The position numbers and the translations under genes were made by a program. This document shows positions 51,031-59,530 of a DNA stretch of 64,000 nucleotides, piece by piece. The number at the start of each line of letters is the position of its first letter. Positions within the stretch are counted from its first letter, which is position 1. The stretch lies in contig CAKQOW010000002.1 in the NCBI GenBank assembly GCA_934256595.1, positions 1 to 64,000 on the forward strand. Reading direction: 5' to 3'. The notes under the pieces are model-generated. The model was not told where the DNA came from, made no database searches, and worked only from the letters and a program-made list of their open reading frames with translations. This DNA comes from an uncultured Clostridia bacterium (GTDB taxonomy: Bacteria; Bacillota; Clostridia; Peptostreptococcales; Anaerovoracaceae).

Positions 51031-51327
51031 CTATTTGTTTTCAAGCTTGTCTAAAACATATTTGTATCCGTCCGCCCCGTATAAAAGACATTTGTTAATT
51101 CTGCTGATTGTAGCTGTCGAAGCCTTGGTTGCCTCCTCAATCTCAGAATAGGTTTTCTTTTTTGAAAGCAGTTTTGCCACCTGTAATCTCTGAGCAATAG
51201 CGTGGATTTCGTTTATAGTACAGATATCCTCGAAAAATCTGTAGCAGTCCTCTTCATCTTCTAAAAGCAGGATAGCCGCAAACAGCTCATCTATATCTTC
51301 TCTCTTGAATTTTGATTGATATGCCAT
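51031..51327 (-). CDS. yerC: YerC/YecD family TrpR-like regulator
   Basis: 98 residues: SKFKREDIDELFAAILLLEDEEDCYRFFEDICTINEIHAIAQRLQVAKLL, then the helix-turn-helix KTYSEIEEATKASTATISRINKCL. TrpR-superfamily fold without known corepressor; regulatory target not established. Own promoter. Confidence 0.9.
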   Translation of the reverse strand: MAYQSKFKREDIDELFAAILLLEDEEDCYRFFEDICTINEIHAIAQRLQVAKLLSKKKTYSEIEEATKASTATISRINKCLLYGADGYKYVLDKLENK

Positions 51328-51369
51328 AGCAAACTCCTTTCACAAATCACTTTCACACTTTACAGTATG

Positions 51370-51398
51370 ATTATATCACCGCAGATTATACAAGTCAA
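51370..51398 (-). promoter_or_regulatory. Sigma-A promoter of yerC
   Basis: Minus strand: -35 TTGACT (51393-51398), 17-base spacer, -10 TATAAT (51370-51375). Confidence 0.7.
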
Positions 51399-51404
51399 TG
51401 ATTA

Positions 51405-52568
51405 TCAGTTCTGCTTCAGAAGCTCTACAGCCTTGTTGAGCTGGTAATCCGTATCGTCATTCTTTTTGAGCTTGACCACATAGTCCGGCTTAACGCCTTT
51501 TTTGTGGATTTCGTTGCCGTCAGGCGACAGATACTGCATAACCGTAAGCTTGAGGGCAGAGCCGTCCTTAAACTGCGAGGTATTCTGTATTATGCCCTTG
51601 CCAAAGGTTTTGGTTCCTACGATTTTGCCTCCGTTGTTGTCCTTGACTGCGGCAGTCAGTATCTCCGAGGTGCTCGCTGTCGCGCCGTCCACCAGCAGTA
51701 CATACGGTATATCGGTTTTGTCCTTGTCTGAATAGCTGTAGGTTTTGTTGCCCTTGTTATCCACATAGCATACCAGAGTGCACTTGCCCAGAAGCTCGTC
51801 AGCCACCTCAAGACCCTCGTTTACAAGGCCTCCGCCGTTGTTTCTGATATCTATAACCATACCCTTAACCTTGGCGGATTCCATCTCGCTCAGGGCTTTT
51901 TTGAAGTCCTCTGCGGTGGTCTCTATAAATGAGGATATTCTGATATATCCTATATTGTCCTTGCGTACTTCGCTTTTTACGCTCTCAATCTGTATTGTAT
52001 CTCTGACTATTGTGACTGTTTTTTTGGAATCGTCTCTCTTGTAGGTCAGTTTAAGACTTGTGCCCTCTTTACCCCTTATTACAGCCACTATGTCATTCAT
52101 ATCCTCATAGGTTTTGCCGTCTACCGCCTCTATGGTATCTCCCGCTCTGATGCCGGCCTTGTATGCCGGAGTATCGTCAATTACGCTTACTATGAGGAAC
52201 TCTCCATTGTCGTCCTTTGTAAATGTAACTCCTATGCCTCCAAACTCCCCGCTTATATCGGAATTCCATTCCCTGAATTTATCCTTTGACATATATGAGG
52301 AGTACGGATCGTCAAGAGCCTTGACAAGTCCCGAATAAATTCCCTCCATCAGCTTGTCATCGTCTACATCAGTATAGTAGTTTTCGTCTATATAGCTGTA
52401 TATTTCCTCAAGCTTGCTGTATTTTTTGTATACTTTAAGCATATCCTCATAGCCTGCCGCATTCACTTTGATAAATCCGCCCGCGCAGCTTGTTATCACC
52501 CACATGGCAGACATACCTATGATTATTCCTGCAATAAGAATTATTGCGGTGTACTGTCTTTTTTTCAA
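51405..52568 (-). CDS. S41-family C-terminal processing peptidase (CtpA/CtpB-like)
   Basis: 387 residues: signal anchor (about 7-30), a helical region, PDZ domain (GGIGVTFTKDDNGEFLIVSVIDDTPAYKAGIRAGDTI), then the catalytic core with Ser in VDGATASTSEI and Lys in GTKTFGKGI, a Ser/Lys dyad. Exported protease that trims wall or signalling proteins; paralogues CtpB/SpoIVB act in sporulation. Last gene of the ftsE-ftsX-M23-recJ cluster, where family members often degrade or regulate wall hydrolases. Confidence 0.92.
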   Translation of the reverse strand: MKKRQYTAIILIAGIIIGMSAMWVITSCAGGFIKVNAAGYEDMLKVYKKYSKLEEIYSYIDENYYTDVDDDKLMEGIYSGLVKALDDPYSSYMSKDKFREWNSDISGEFGGIGVTFTKDDNGEFLIVSVIDDTPAYKAGIRAGDTIEAVDGKTYEDMNDIVAVIRGKEGTSLKLTYKRDDSKKTVTIVRDTIQIESVKSEVRKDNIGYIRISSFIETTAEDFKKALSEMESAKVKGMVIDIRNNGGGLVNEGLEVADELLGKCTLVCYVDNKGNKTYSYSDKDKTDIPYVLLVDGATASTSEILTAAVKDNNGGKIVGTKTFGKGIIQNTSQFKDGSALKLTVMQYLSPDGNEIHKKGVKPDYVVKLKKNDDTDYQLNKAVELLKQN

Positions 52569-52579
52569 AGCAGCCTCCT

Positions 52580-54217
52580 CTATTCCACGCTGTTTATGAT
52601 TATCTGAACCTCACGGGTGTTTCTCCATACCTGCTCGTCCAGATAACCGATAACAGTCACTGTGTTGTTTTCTTTGATTATGTCTTTGTTTTCCTGCGCC
52701 CTGTTAAACAATATGCATCTGACATAGTTGCCGTATGTATCAAAGCCGCTGAATTTAACGTGTTTTTTGTCTGCGCCCATATAGAACACATCTTTTGCAA
52801 CGATGTTTCTTACCGCAAATACAGGCTTTCTGTTTTTGTGTCCGAACGGTCCTATAAGCTGAATGTCGTTAAACAGCTCCAGATTTATCTGATCTACGGT
52901 AAGCTCCATATCAATATTCACCTCTTCATCAAATATGGTGCTGTCTGCTTCAAGCATATGAGCCACAGTATCATCGAGGCTGTAGGACAGCTCTCTGAAA
53001 TTATCGTCTGCCATAGTAAATCCGCAGGCCGCAGCGTGACCTCCGAATTTATCCAGATATTCCTCATGAGTCTTCATTATATCATAAAGATTAAGTCTGC
53101 TTACGCTTCTGCCTGTACCCTTGAGTCCGTCTGCAGTCGGTGTAACTATTGCAACCGGTCTTTTGTATCTGTCCTTGAGCTTGCCTGCAACTATACCTGT
53201 AATTCCCTCGTGGGCGTCAAGGCATTTTATCATTATGAAGTTTCTGTTTTTTAAGTGCTTCTCAACTATATCGACGCATTTGTCATAGGCCTCGTCCTGC
53301 ACTTTACGTCTTTCTCTGTTGCATCTGATAAGCTCCTCTGCCCCGTTATGTATAAGTCTGTCGTTATCGGAAAGCAGTATCTCAACGCAAAGAGATGCAT
53401 CTCTCATTCTGCCTGCCGCATTGAGGTGAGGCACCAGTACATATGCGATATTGTCCGCATTAAGAGTTGCAGGTCTTAATGCCATCATTTCAAGAAGCTT
53501 CAGAAGTCCCTTGCGTTTAGTGCTTCGCAAAGCCTTGAGTCCGTATTTGACAAGAGTTCTGTTTTCGTCAACAAGCGGCACTATATCGCCTATGGTACCT
53601 ATGGCCACAAGGTCAAGCACATCTCTGATAAAGCTTTTGTCAAGCTCCAGCTTTCTCTGCAGCGCGCATACCAGCTTGAAAGCAACGCCGCAGCCTGCAA
53701 GCTCCTTGAACGGATAACCGCAAAGCTCCTGCTTGGGATTGACTATAAGGCAGTCCGCCGCTCTCTCGTCTATATTATGATGGTCCGTAACTATAACCTC
53801 TATGCCCTGCTCTTTGGCATATTCTATCTCATTGCAGGATACACTGCCGCAGTCTACGGTTATAATCAGGTCCGCACCTTTTGCCTTGATATTGTGTATG
53901 GCCTCTGTATTAAGGCCGTAGCCCTCTACAAATCTTGACGGTATGTAGTAAAACACATTGTCTGTCAGCTTGCGCAGCGACTGCATCAGAATTGCAACAG
54001 ATGTAATACCGTCGGCATCATAATCGCCGTATATGCAGATTTTTTTGCCGTCTCTGATGCTGTCAAGAATTATATCTGAGGCCTTATCCATATTAAGCAT
54101 CAAAAAAGGGTCATAAGTCCTCCGCGGTGAAGGACTTATAAATTCCATTATATCCTGTTTTTCTGTTATTCCTCTTTTTCGGAGTAATTCAATTACAATA
54201 GGATTTAACTTGTTCAT
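52580..54217 (-). CDS. recJ: Single-strand DNA 5'-3' exonuclease RecJ
   Basis: 545 residues: DHH domain with ICIYGDYDADGITSVAIL and VTDHHNID, DHHA1 domain with GKLKDRYKRPVAIV and DKFGGHAAACGFTM, and an OB-fold C-terminus ending REVQIIINSVE. Functions in recombination and base-excision repair. It is sandwiched between the M23 hydrolase and ctpA, an unusual place in an otherwise division-linked cluster; the gaps are only 1 and 11 bases. Confidence 0.93.
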   Translation of the reverse strand: MNKLNPIVIELLRKRGITEKQDIMEFISPSPRRTYDPFLMLNMDKASDIILDSIRDGKKICIYGDYDADGITSVAILMQSLRKLTDNVFYYIPSRFVEGYGLNTEAIHNIKAKGADLIITVDCGSVSCNEIEYAKEQGIEVIVTDHHNIDERAADCLIVNPKQELCGYPFKELAGCGVAFKLVCALQRKLELDKSFIRDVLDLVAIGTIGDIVPLVDENRTLVKYGLKALRSTKRKGLLKLLEMMALRPATLNADNIAYVLVPHLNAAGRMRDASLCVEILLSDNDRLIHNGAEELIRCNRERRKVQDEAYDKCVDIVEKHLKNRNFIMIKCLDAHEGITGIVAGKLKDRYKRPVAIVTPTADGLKGTGRSVSRLNLYDIMKTHEEYLDKFGGHAAACGFTMADDNFRELSYSLDDTVAHMLEADSTIFDEEVNIDMELTVDQINLELFNDIQLIGPFGHKNRKPVFAVRNIVAKDVFYMGADKKHVKFSGFDTYGNYVRCILFNRAQENKDIIKENNTVTVIGYLDEQVWRNTREVQIIINSVE

Positions 54218-54218
54218 C

Positions 54219-55316
54219 TTATAAATAGTTCCTTGGATTTACATACTGTCCATTGACTCTTACTTCAAAATGAACGTGAGGGCCTGTAGAGTTTCCTGTA
54301 CTTCCGGACCTGGCAATGACCTGTCCCTGTGACACCTTCTGACCTGCGCTTACCAGCAGGCTGCTGTTGTGAGCATAAAGCGTATATATTCCCCCGCCGT
54401 TATCTATAAGAACCATATTTCCGTAGCTGCTGTTGTAATATGCCTGTCTTACAACACCCGATGATGCCGCCTTAACGCTTGTACCGGTTCCTACAGCTAT
54501 ATCTATTCCGGTATGAAGCTCATATCCGTGGTAAGGGCAGTATCTGTAGCCGTATTCACAGGAGATAGTTCCTGAAACCGGCCATATCATAGATCCGGAA
54601 TACGGACTGCTGCTTTCGCCGTAACCTTTAATCTGTGAGGTAAGTGCATCTGCCGCTGCCTGCAGGTCTGCAATTTCCTCTGAAAGCTCTGCATTATCTG
54701 CGGCAACTGCCTGTCGTTTTTTGTTGAGAGCCGACTTGTCTGCATTAAGCGATTCCTGCTTCGCCTTTACCTCTCCCTGCTGGGATTTAAGCGAGCTGTT
54801 AAGATTATCAAGCTCTTTTTTTTGTTTTTCGACCTGATCGTGCTGCACCTGCAGCTGCTCTAAAACCTCTTTGTCGCCCTTGTGTATACGCTTGATAAGG
54901 TCAAGATTAACCAGAAGCTCCGAAAGGCTGCCCGAATTTAAAAGCACCTCCACAAAACTGGTATTATCATTCATATACATATTTCTCAGGCGATCGTTTA
55001 AGTCGTTGTTCTGTTTTTTAATTCTGTTCTGAAGCTTACTCAGTTTATTCTGAGCCGCCGTTATCCTGAACTCTGTGTTGTTTATTTCACTCTGCAGCTT
55101 GTCGATTTCACTCTGCATACCGTCTATCTTATCTGTAAGCTGACTGATTTCGGATTTGAGCTCTTTTTCTTTTTGTCTGCCCTGTGAAAGCTCAGACTTT
55201 TTGTCGTTTATCTGGGAATTAATATTGCTCAGATTATCCGCATAAACAAATGAGCCTCCTGTAACTGACATTACCACAGCTATTGTTAAAATCCATACAA
55301 GAAATTTTTTTCTCAT
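54219..55316 (-). CDS. M23 peptidoglycan hydrolase / FtsEX-linked hydrolase activator
   Basis: 365 residues: signal peptide (MRKKFLVWILTIAVVMSVTG...), a long coiled coil (about 30-225) like EnvC/PcsB, and a LytM/M23 domain with zinc ligands in HTGIDIAVG and HVHFEVRVNG. The intact HxxxD and HxH motifs suggest an active endopeptidase rather than the degenerate EnvC type. Directly downstream of ftsX, whose external loop normally docks the coiled coil. Confidence 0.92.
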   Translation of the reverse strand: MRKKFLVWILTIAVVMSVTGGSFVYADNLSNINSQINDKKSELSQGRQKEKELKSEISQLTDKIDGMQSEIDKLQSEINNTEFRITAAQNKLSKLQNRIKKQNNDLNDRLRNMYMNDNTSFVEVLLNSGSLSELLVNLDLIKRIHKGDKEVLEQLQVQHDQVEKQKKELDNLNSSLKSQQGEVKAKQESLNADKSALNKKRQAVAADNAELSEEIADLQAAADALTSQIKGYGESSSPYSGSMIWPVSGTISCEYGYRYCPYHGYELHTGIDIAVGTGTSVKAASSGVVRQAYYNSSYGNMVLIDNGGGIYTLYAHNSSLLVSAGQKVSQGQVIARSGSTGNSTGPHVHFEVRVNGQYVNPRNYL

Positions 55317-55327
55317 TAAAATGCCTC

Positions 55328-56221
55328 CTACACGTCAAGAAATCTTCTCATTGAAATAATACTTCCGCAGGCTCCTATGCTGACGCCAAGCGCCACAAAT
55401 ATGACGATTATGTTTTTGACAAGGAAGCCCTCGGGAACCATAGGCGTTGACAGCATAATCATCATATCATCACCTATACCCGCCACAATTCTGGCATAAA
55501 TAAGCGCTATTATCAGCACCGATATTATTGCAGAGAACAGTCCTATGATGATGCCCTCCACAAGAAACGGCCCTCTTACAAACCAGTTGGTAGCGCCTAT
55601 GTATTTCATAATGCTGATTTCATCACCTCTTGCAAATACGGTAAGCTTGACGGTGTTCGCAACCACCACCACCGATACTATAACAAGAAATGCCATAATT
55701 ATCAGAGCCGCAAGCTGTATGAAGTCTGTAACTTTCATAATCTTGTCTACGGTCTGCTTGTAATAGTTGACTTTCTCGATACCGTTAAAGGTCTTGGCCT
55801 TATCTGCTATTGCCTGCGCTCTTTCGAGGCTTGATATCTTGATTACCACCGAATCAGGCAGCGGGTTCTTGGCAAGGTTGTCAAGAAGATATCCCTGCTC
55901 TCCCCACCTGTCCTTTAGTATTGCCAGCGCTTCTTTTTTGGTGCGGTAGGTCGCGCTCTCCACGCCGTCAAAGCCTGTCATACCGTCAATAATCGCCTGC
56001 GCGTCCTCCTCGGTGGAATCCTCCAGCATAAACACCTCTATGGTGTCGTAATCTGCCTTGACCGACTCTGTAACCATATTGATATTTATAACCAGTATGA
56101 AGAAAATGCCCAGTATAAGAAGCATAGCTGTTATCGAAAACACCGAGGCTATGCTCATGGTCTTGTTTCGGAGAACCTGCCCGAAAGCCTGTTTTATTGT
56201 ATATCGCAAAGAATTAAGCAT
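55328..56221 (-). CDS. ftsX: Cell-division ABC transporter permease FtsX
   Basis: 297 residues, four membrane helices with a large extracytoplasmic loop after the first (about 45-165: EDSTEEDAQAIIDGMTGFDGVESATYRTKKEALAIL). Conserved FARGDEISIMKYIGATNWFVRGPF between helices two and three. Transmits ATP hydrolysis by FtsE to a wall hydrolase outside, here the M23 protein. One-base overlap with ftsE. Confidence 0.95.
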   Translation of the reverse strand: MLNSLRYTIKQAFGQVLRNKTMSIASVFSITAMLLILGIFFILVININMVTESVKADYDTIEVFMLEDSTEEDAQAIIDGMTGFDGVESATYRTKKEALAILKDRWGEQGYLLDNLAKNPLPDSVVIKISSLERAQAIADKAKTFNGIEKVNYYKQTVDKIMKVTDFIQLAALIIMAFLVIVSVVVVANTVKLTVFARGDEISIMKYIGATNWFVRGPFLVEGIIIGLFSAIISVLIIALIYARIVAGIGDDMMIMLSTPMVPEGFLVKNIIVIFVALGVSIGACGSIISMRRFLDV

Positions 56222-56946
56222 CAGTCAAGCAGCCCTCCCGTAAAAGTTTCGTTTGTGTTAAGTGTATCGTCGCTAAAGCCGTAGGCTCCCACATCATCTC
56301 TGACAATGTGACCGTTTTCGATGGCAATTACTCTTTTGCCCATCTTGTCGACAATGTCCTTTGAATGTGTAACCATAACGATTGTGGTTCCTTTTTTGTT
56401 GATCTGATTAAGCAGCATCATTATCTCCCACGCTGTTTCGGGGTCCAGGTTGCCTGTAGGCTCGTCTGCTATAAGCATTCTCGGATTATTTATAATTGCC
56501 CGGGCAATTGCAACTCTCTGCTGCTCTCCTGCCGAAAGCTCGTCGGGATATCTGTCAGCCTTGTCGCTGATGCCCACAAGGCTCAGAGCCTGAGGCACAT
56601 GTCTTCTGATTGACCTTGGAGTTCTGTGTATTACCTCCATTGCAAAGGCCACGTTCTCGTAGACTGTCTTTTTGGGGAGCAGTCTGAAATCCTGAAACAC
56701 CATACCGATGTTTCTGCGAAGCTCCGGTATGTCTTTGTTTGCCATGGTTGTAATCTCGCGTCCCTTGATTTTGATGCTTCCCGAATCCGGATTTATCTCC
56801 TTTAATATGAGTTTGATAAAGGTCGATTTGCCTGCGCCGCTTGGGCCTACAAGGAACACAAAATCGCCCTGATTTATTTTAATGCTTACATTTTCAATAC
56901 CTATATTGGAATTGTATGTCTTGGTAACATTTGAAAATTCAATCAT
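56221..56946 (-). CDS. ftsE: Cell-division ATP-binding protein FtsE
   Basis: 241 residues; Walker A GPSGAGKST, Q-loop VFQDFRLLPKKTVYENVAFAM (FtsE-type), signature LSAGEQQRVAIARA, Walker B LIADEPTGNLDPET. First gene of the FtsEX-hydrolase operon, with two candidate promoters upstream. Confidence 0.96.
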   Translation of the reverse strand: MIEFSNVTKTYNSNIGIENVSIKINQGDFVFLVGPSGAGKSTFIKLILKEINPDSGSIKIKGREITTMANKDIPELRRNIGMVFQDFRLLPKKTVYENVAFAMEVIHRTPRSIRRHVPQALSLVGISDKADRYPDELSAGEQQRVAIARAIINNPRMLIADEPTGNLDPETAWEIMMLLNQINKKGTTIVMVTHSKDIVDKMGKRVIAIENGHIVRDDVGAYGFSDDTLNTNETFTGGLLD

Positions 56947-56984
56947 TAAACCTGTCCTTTCAAATTAGCTTCAATTATACCTCA

Positions 56985-57013
56985 ATTATACTACAAATTA
57001 TAATGGAATACAA
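56985..57013 (-). promoter_or_regulatory. Promoter P2 of ftsE
   Basis: -35 TTGTAT (57008-57013), 17-base spacer, -10 TATAAT (56985-56990), 38 bases before the ftsE ATG. Confidence 0.55.
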
Positions 57014-57086
57014 ACTTTATGAAGAATTCATACAACATATCGTATAGATTTCACATTACGAACACATTCCACTTATTTACATTTAT

Positions 57087-57115
57087 ACAGTATCACAAAG
57101 CTTTCGGTTTGTCAA
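57087..57115 (-). promoter_or_regulatory. Promoter P1 of ftsE
   Basis: -35 TTGACA (57110-57115), 17-base spacer, -10 TACTGT (57087-57092). Together with P2 and the deoC-like terminator this accounts for most of the 298-base gap; nothing else was seen. Confidence 0.55.
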
Positions 57116-57159
57116 CCATATTATGTAAACAATTCATTATTTTACTGAAGCAGACGCAT

Positions 57160-57195
57160 AAAATTTCCCCGTACCGATAATGCGGCACAGGGAAA
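57160..57195 (-). terminator. Terminator after the DeoC-like gene
   Basis: 13-bp stem (57164-57176 with 57183-57195, two G-T pairs) followed by TTTTAT on the minus strand. Confidence 0.8.
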
Positions 57196-57244
57196 ATACG
57201 ATTCATCATATCCGTCAGACGCTCGTTACCGGAACAATTCCGGA

Positions 57245-57919
57245 TTATCTGTCTGCTTCTCTTTCAAAATACTCTCTTACTATTCTTACGGAATTAGGAG
57301 TGCTTATCTTATCCGCACCGGCTTCAATCAGCGCTTCTGCCTGCTCAAGAGTTTCTATTCCGCCCGAAGCCTCAACTCTGATATTATCTCCCACAGTTTC
57401 TCTTATCAGTTTTATGCTCTCGGGAGTCGCTGCTCCCGGACTGAAACCCGATGATGTACTTACAAGTGAAATACCTACATTCTTTGCAATCATGCAGGCT
57501 CTTACGATTTCTTCCTCGGTAAGAAGTCCCACTTCAATCATAATCCCGAAAGCGACATTTCTCTGATGACAGGTTCCTTTCAGGACTTTGATTTCGCTGA
57601 AAACATAATCATCTCTGCCGTCTTTGAGAGCCCCTATATTAATTACGGCATCAATTTCCTGCGCACCGTCATCCAGAGCCTCATAAAGTTCCGCCGCTTT
57701 TGTGCTTATAGTTGATGTGCCCAGCGGAAACCCTATTACTGTTCCGATAACAACACCTGTGCCATCCAGCATGCTTTTGGCAAGCGGCAGATAGCACCCG
57801 TCCACACAAACACTGTACATATCATATTCCAGAGCTTCATTAAACAATTCCAGAGCATCCGCTTCCGTTGCATCCGCACGCAGCAGTTCATGTTCAAAAT
57901 ACTTGTTAAAAGGTTTCAT
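57245..57919 (-). CDS. DeoC-family protein lacking both catalytic lysines
   Basis: 224 residues, clearly of the deoxyribose-phosphate aldolase family (VCVDGCYLPLAKSML, TVIGFPLGTSTISTKAAE, EIDAVINIGALKDGRDDYVF, EVGLLTEEEIVRA). The Schiff-base lysine, in the motif F-[IV]-K-T-S-T-G, is replaced by Ser154 (LVSTSSGF). The second active-site lysine (K-[PA]-[AS]-G-G) is Glu183 (VEASGG). The N-terminal HTLLKPD is HELLRAD. Asp90 (EID) and the phosphate-binding Gly region remain. It therefore cannot use the normal aldolase mechanism and may be a lyase-dead paralogue or have another activity. Own promoter and terminator; no deo genes nearby. Confidence 0.85.
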   Translation of the reverse strand: MKPFNKYFEHELLRADATEADALELFNEALEYDMYSVCVDGCYLPLAKSMLDGTGVVIGTVIGFPLGTSTISTKAAELYEALDDGAQEIDAVINIGALKDGRDDYVFSEIKVLKGTCHQRNVAFGIMIEVGLLTEEEIVRACMIAKNVGISLVSTSSGFSPGAATPESIKLIRETVGDNIRVEASGGIETLEQAEALIEAGADKISTPNSVRIVREYFEREADR

Positions 57920-57982
57920 CTGATATCCCTCCCTCCCGGAACCGACATTTTACCTTCACAAAAAATAAAAGAAATTGTAGCC

Positions 57983-58011
57983 ATTATAGCATAGTCGGTT
58001 TGCATTTTCAA
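57983..58011 (-). promoter_or_regulatory. Sigma-A promoter of the DeoC-like gene
   Basis: Minus strand: -35 TTGAAA (58006-58011), 17-base spacer, -10 TATAAT (57983-57988). Confidence 0.7.
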
Positions 58012-58076
58012 TCATTTTTGAATATTCTGATTTATTTTTTGCTTCCGGTATCTGAAGGAGGAATAATTCACAGGTT

Positions 58077-58526
58077 TCAGTACATAATTCCGAGTTCTAT
58101 ACTCTCCGGAAGCGAGCTTAATTCTGTTTCAGCCACCGCATACGGATAGGTCAGAACCTGTGACACCGCCTTTCCCTCCTCGGGATCTGTATATGCCGCA
58201 TAAACCTCCAGCTTATCATCGTTCATTATCATCTTGTCTATATCAACTTCATATCCCGAGGTTGTTTTTTCGCCTCTGGTCACGACAACATATACCTTGT
58301 CATCGACAATGCAGGCCAGCGCTCTTTCAAGGTTTCTGTACTCCGGAAGCACCTGGGTTTCTATTTCCTTAGGGATATTTTTATCCTCAAGCACCGTAAA
58401 CTCTATTTTTTTACTGCTGTTCATAACGCACATAACAACCACCCCTGCTATTGCAGCCGCAAGGATAATACACAAAACCGCGACCGCTTTTTTTCTCTTT
58501 GAATTTAAAAGACTATGTTTTTCCAC
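58077..58526 (-). CDS. Membrane-anchored PrcB-domain protein
   Basis: 149 residues from a GTG at 58526 with RBS AGGAAGGGAG. Basic N-terminus, one membrane helix (about 13-34), then an extracytoplasmic domain with KVYVVVTRGEKTTSGYEVDIDKM and AVSQVLTYPYAVAETEL, which fits the PrcB C-terminal domain family (PrcB partners the PrtP protease in Treponema). No partner protease adjoins it. Role unknown in Clostridia. Confidence 0.7.
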   Translation of the reverse strand: MEKHSLLNSKRKKAVAVLCIILAAAIAGVVVMCVMNSSKKIEFTVLEDKNIPKEIETQVLPEYRNLERALACIVDDKVYVVVTRGEKTTSGYEVDIDKMIMNDDKLEVYAAYTDPEEGKAVSQVLTYPYAVAETELSSLPESIELGIMY

Positions 58527-58529
58527 ATT

Positions 58530-58577
58530 AAAACTCCCTTCCTGAAATTACTACTAAAATTTATTCAGAAAGGGAGT
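58530..58577 (-). terminator. Terminator after the transketolase genes, overlapping the next RBS
   Basis: 14-bp stem (58533-58546 with 58564-58577, one G-T pair) then TTTAAT on the minus strand. The 3' arm contains the AGGAAGGGAG Shine-Dalgarno of the PrcB-like gene. Confidence 0.7.
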
Positions 58578-58600
58578 CTGTTATTCGTGTTTTGTCCCGA

Positions 58601-59530
58601 TTATATTAATTCTCTGACAGCCTTAACTATATCAGCCGCAGTCATACCGTATTTCTGCTTGAGCTCCTCAGGCTTGCCCGATTCTCCGAACACATCGTGC
58701 TGTCCGACAAATCTCATTTTTACGGGAGCCTCTGCCGCAGTAACCTCTGCAACAGCGCTTCCAAGTCCTCCTATTACGGAGTGCTCCTCTGCCGTTACTA
58801 TCGCGCCTGTTTCCTTTGCCGCCTTTATGATTATATCTCTGTCAATAGGCTTGATAGTATGTATGTCTATGACTCTTACATCTATATTCTGTTTTTTGAG
58901 TTCCTCCGCAGCCATTACAGCCTCGTTTACCATTATGCCTGTCGCTATTACTGTCGCGTCACTGCCGTCTCTGACTGTCTTGCCCCTGCCGATTTCAAAG
59001 TCTGCGCTTTCATCGTAAAATACAGGAACAGCGCTTCTTCCGAGTCTTACATAGCACGGACCGTCTATCTCCATAGCCTTTTCGAGAAGCTTTGCTGTGG
59101 ATACGCCGTCGCTCGGATTTATAACTGTCATTCCCGGAATTGTACGCATCAGAGCAATATCCTCAAAGGTCTGATGAGTCGCTCCGTCCTCGCCTACGGT
59201 GATACCTGCATGAGTTGCGCAGATTTTAACGTTTGCGTGTGTATATCCTATGGAATTTCGTATAATCTCAAATGCTCTGCCTGCCGCAAACATTGCAAAT
59301 GTACTTGCGCATACAATTTTGCCGGATACTGCAAGACCTGCCGCAGCACCGTACATGTTCTGCTCTGCTATACCCATATTGAAAAATCTTTCAGGGTATT
59401 CCTTTGCAAATACCGCTGTTTTGGTTGAACCTGAAAGGTCTGCGTCCATAACCACCAGATTATCATATTTTTTGCCAAGCTCTACAAGCGCCTTGCCGTA
59501 GGCTTCTCTTGTCGCCATTTTATCTGCCAT
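58601..59530 (-). CDS. Transketolase, C-terminal subunit
   Basis: 309 residues from the ATG at 59530 (MADKMATREAYG); the ATG two codons earlier is too close to the RBS GGAGGTG. Pyrimidine-binding TPP domain (VVMDADLSGSTKTAVFAKEYPERFFNMGIAEQNM, GEDGATHQTFEDIALMR) plus the C-terminal regulatory domain (VTAEEHSVIGGLGSAVAE). With the adjacent N-terminal subunit it makes a split transketolase of the pentose-phosphate pathway. Its ATG shares one base with the preceding stop (TAATG). Confidence 0.93.
   Translation of the reverse strand: MADKMATREAYGKALVELGKKYDNLVVMDADLSGSTKTAVFAKEYPERFFNMGIAEQNMYGAAAGLAVSGKIVCASTFAMFAAGRAFEIIRNSIGYTHANVKICATHAGITVGEDGATHQTFEDIALMRTIPGMTVINPSDGVSTAKLLEKAMEIDGPCYVRLGRSAVPVFYDESADFEIGRGKTVRDGSDATVIATGIMVNEAVMAAEELKKQNIDVRVIDIHTIKPIDRDIIIKAAKETGAIVTAEEHSVIGGLGSAVAEVTAAEAPVKMRFVGQHDVFGESGKPEELKQKYGMTAADIVKAVRELI

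Noticed and set aside
52544..53254. 236-codon plus-strand frame
   Set aside because: Antisense to recJ, Cys/Tyr-rich shadow translation, no RBS.
58697..59428. 243-codon plus-strand frame, Cys/Tyr-rich
   Set aside because: Lies wholly opposite the transketolase C-subunit, whose motifs are intact.
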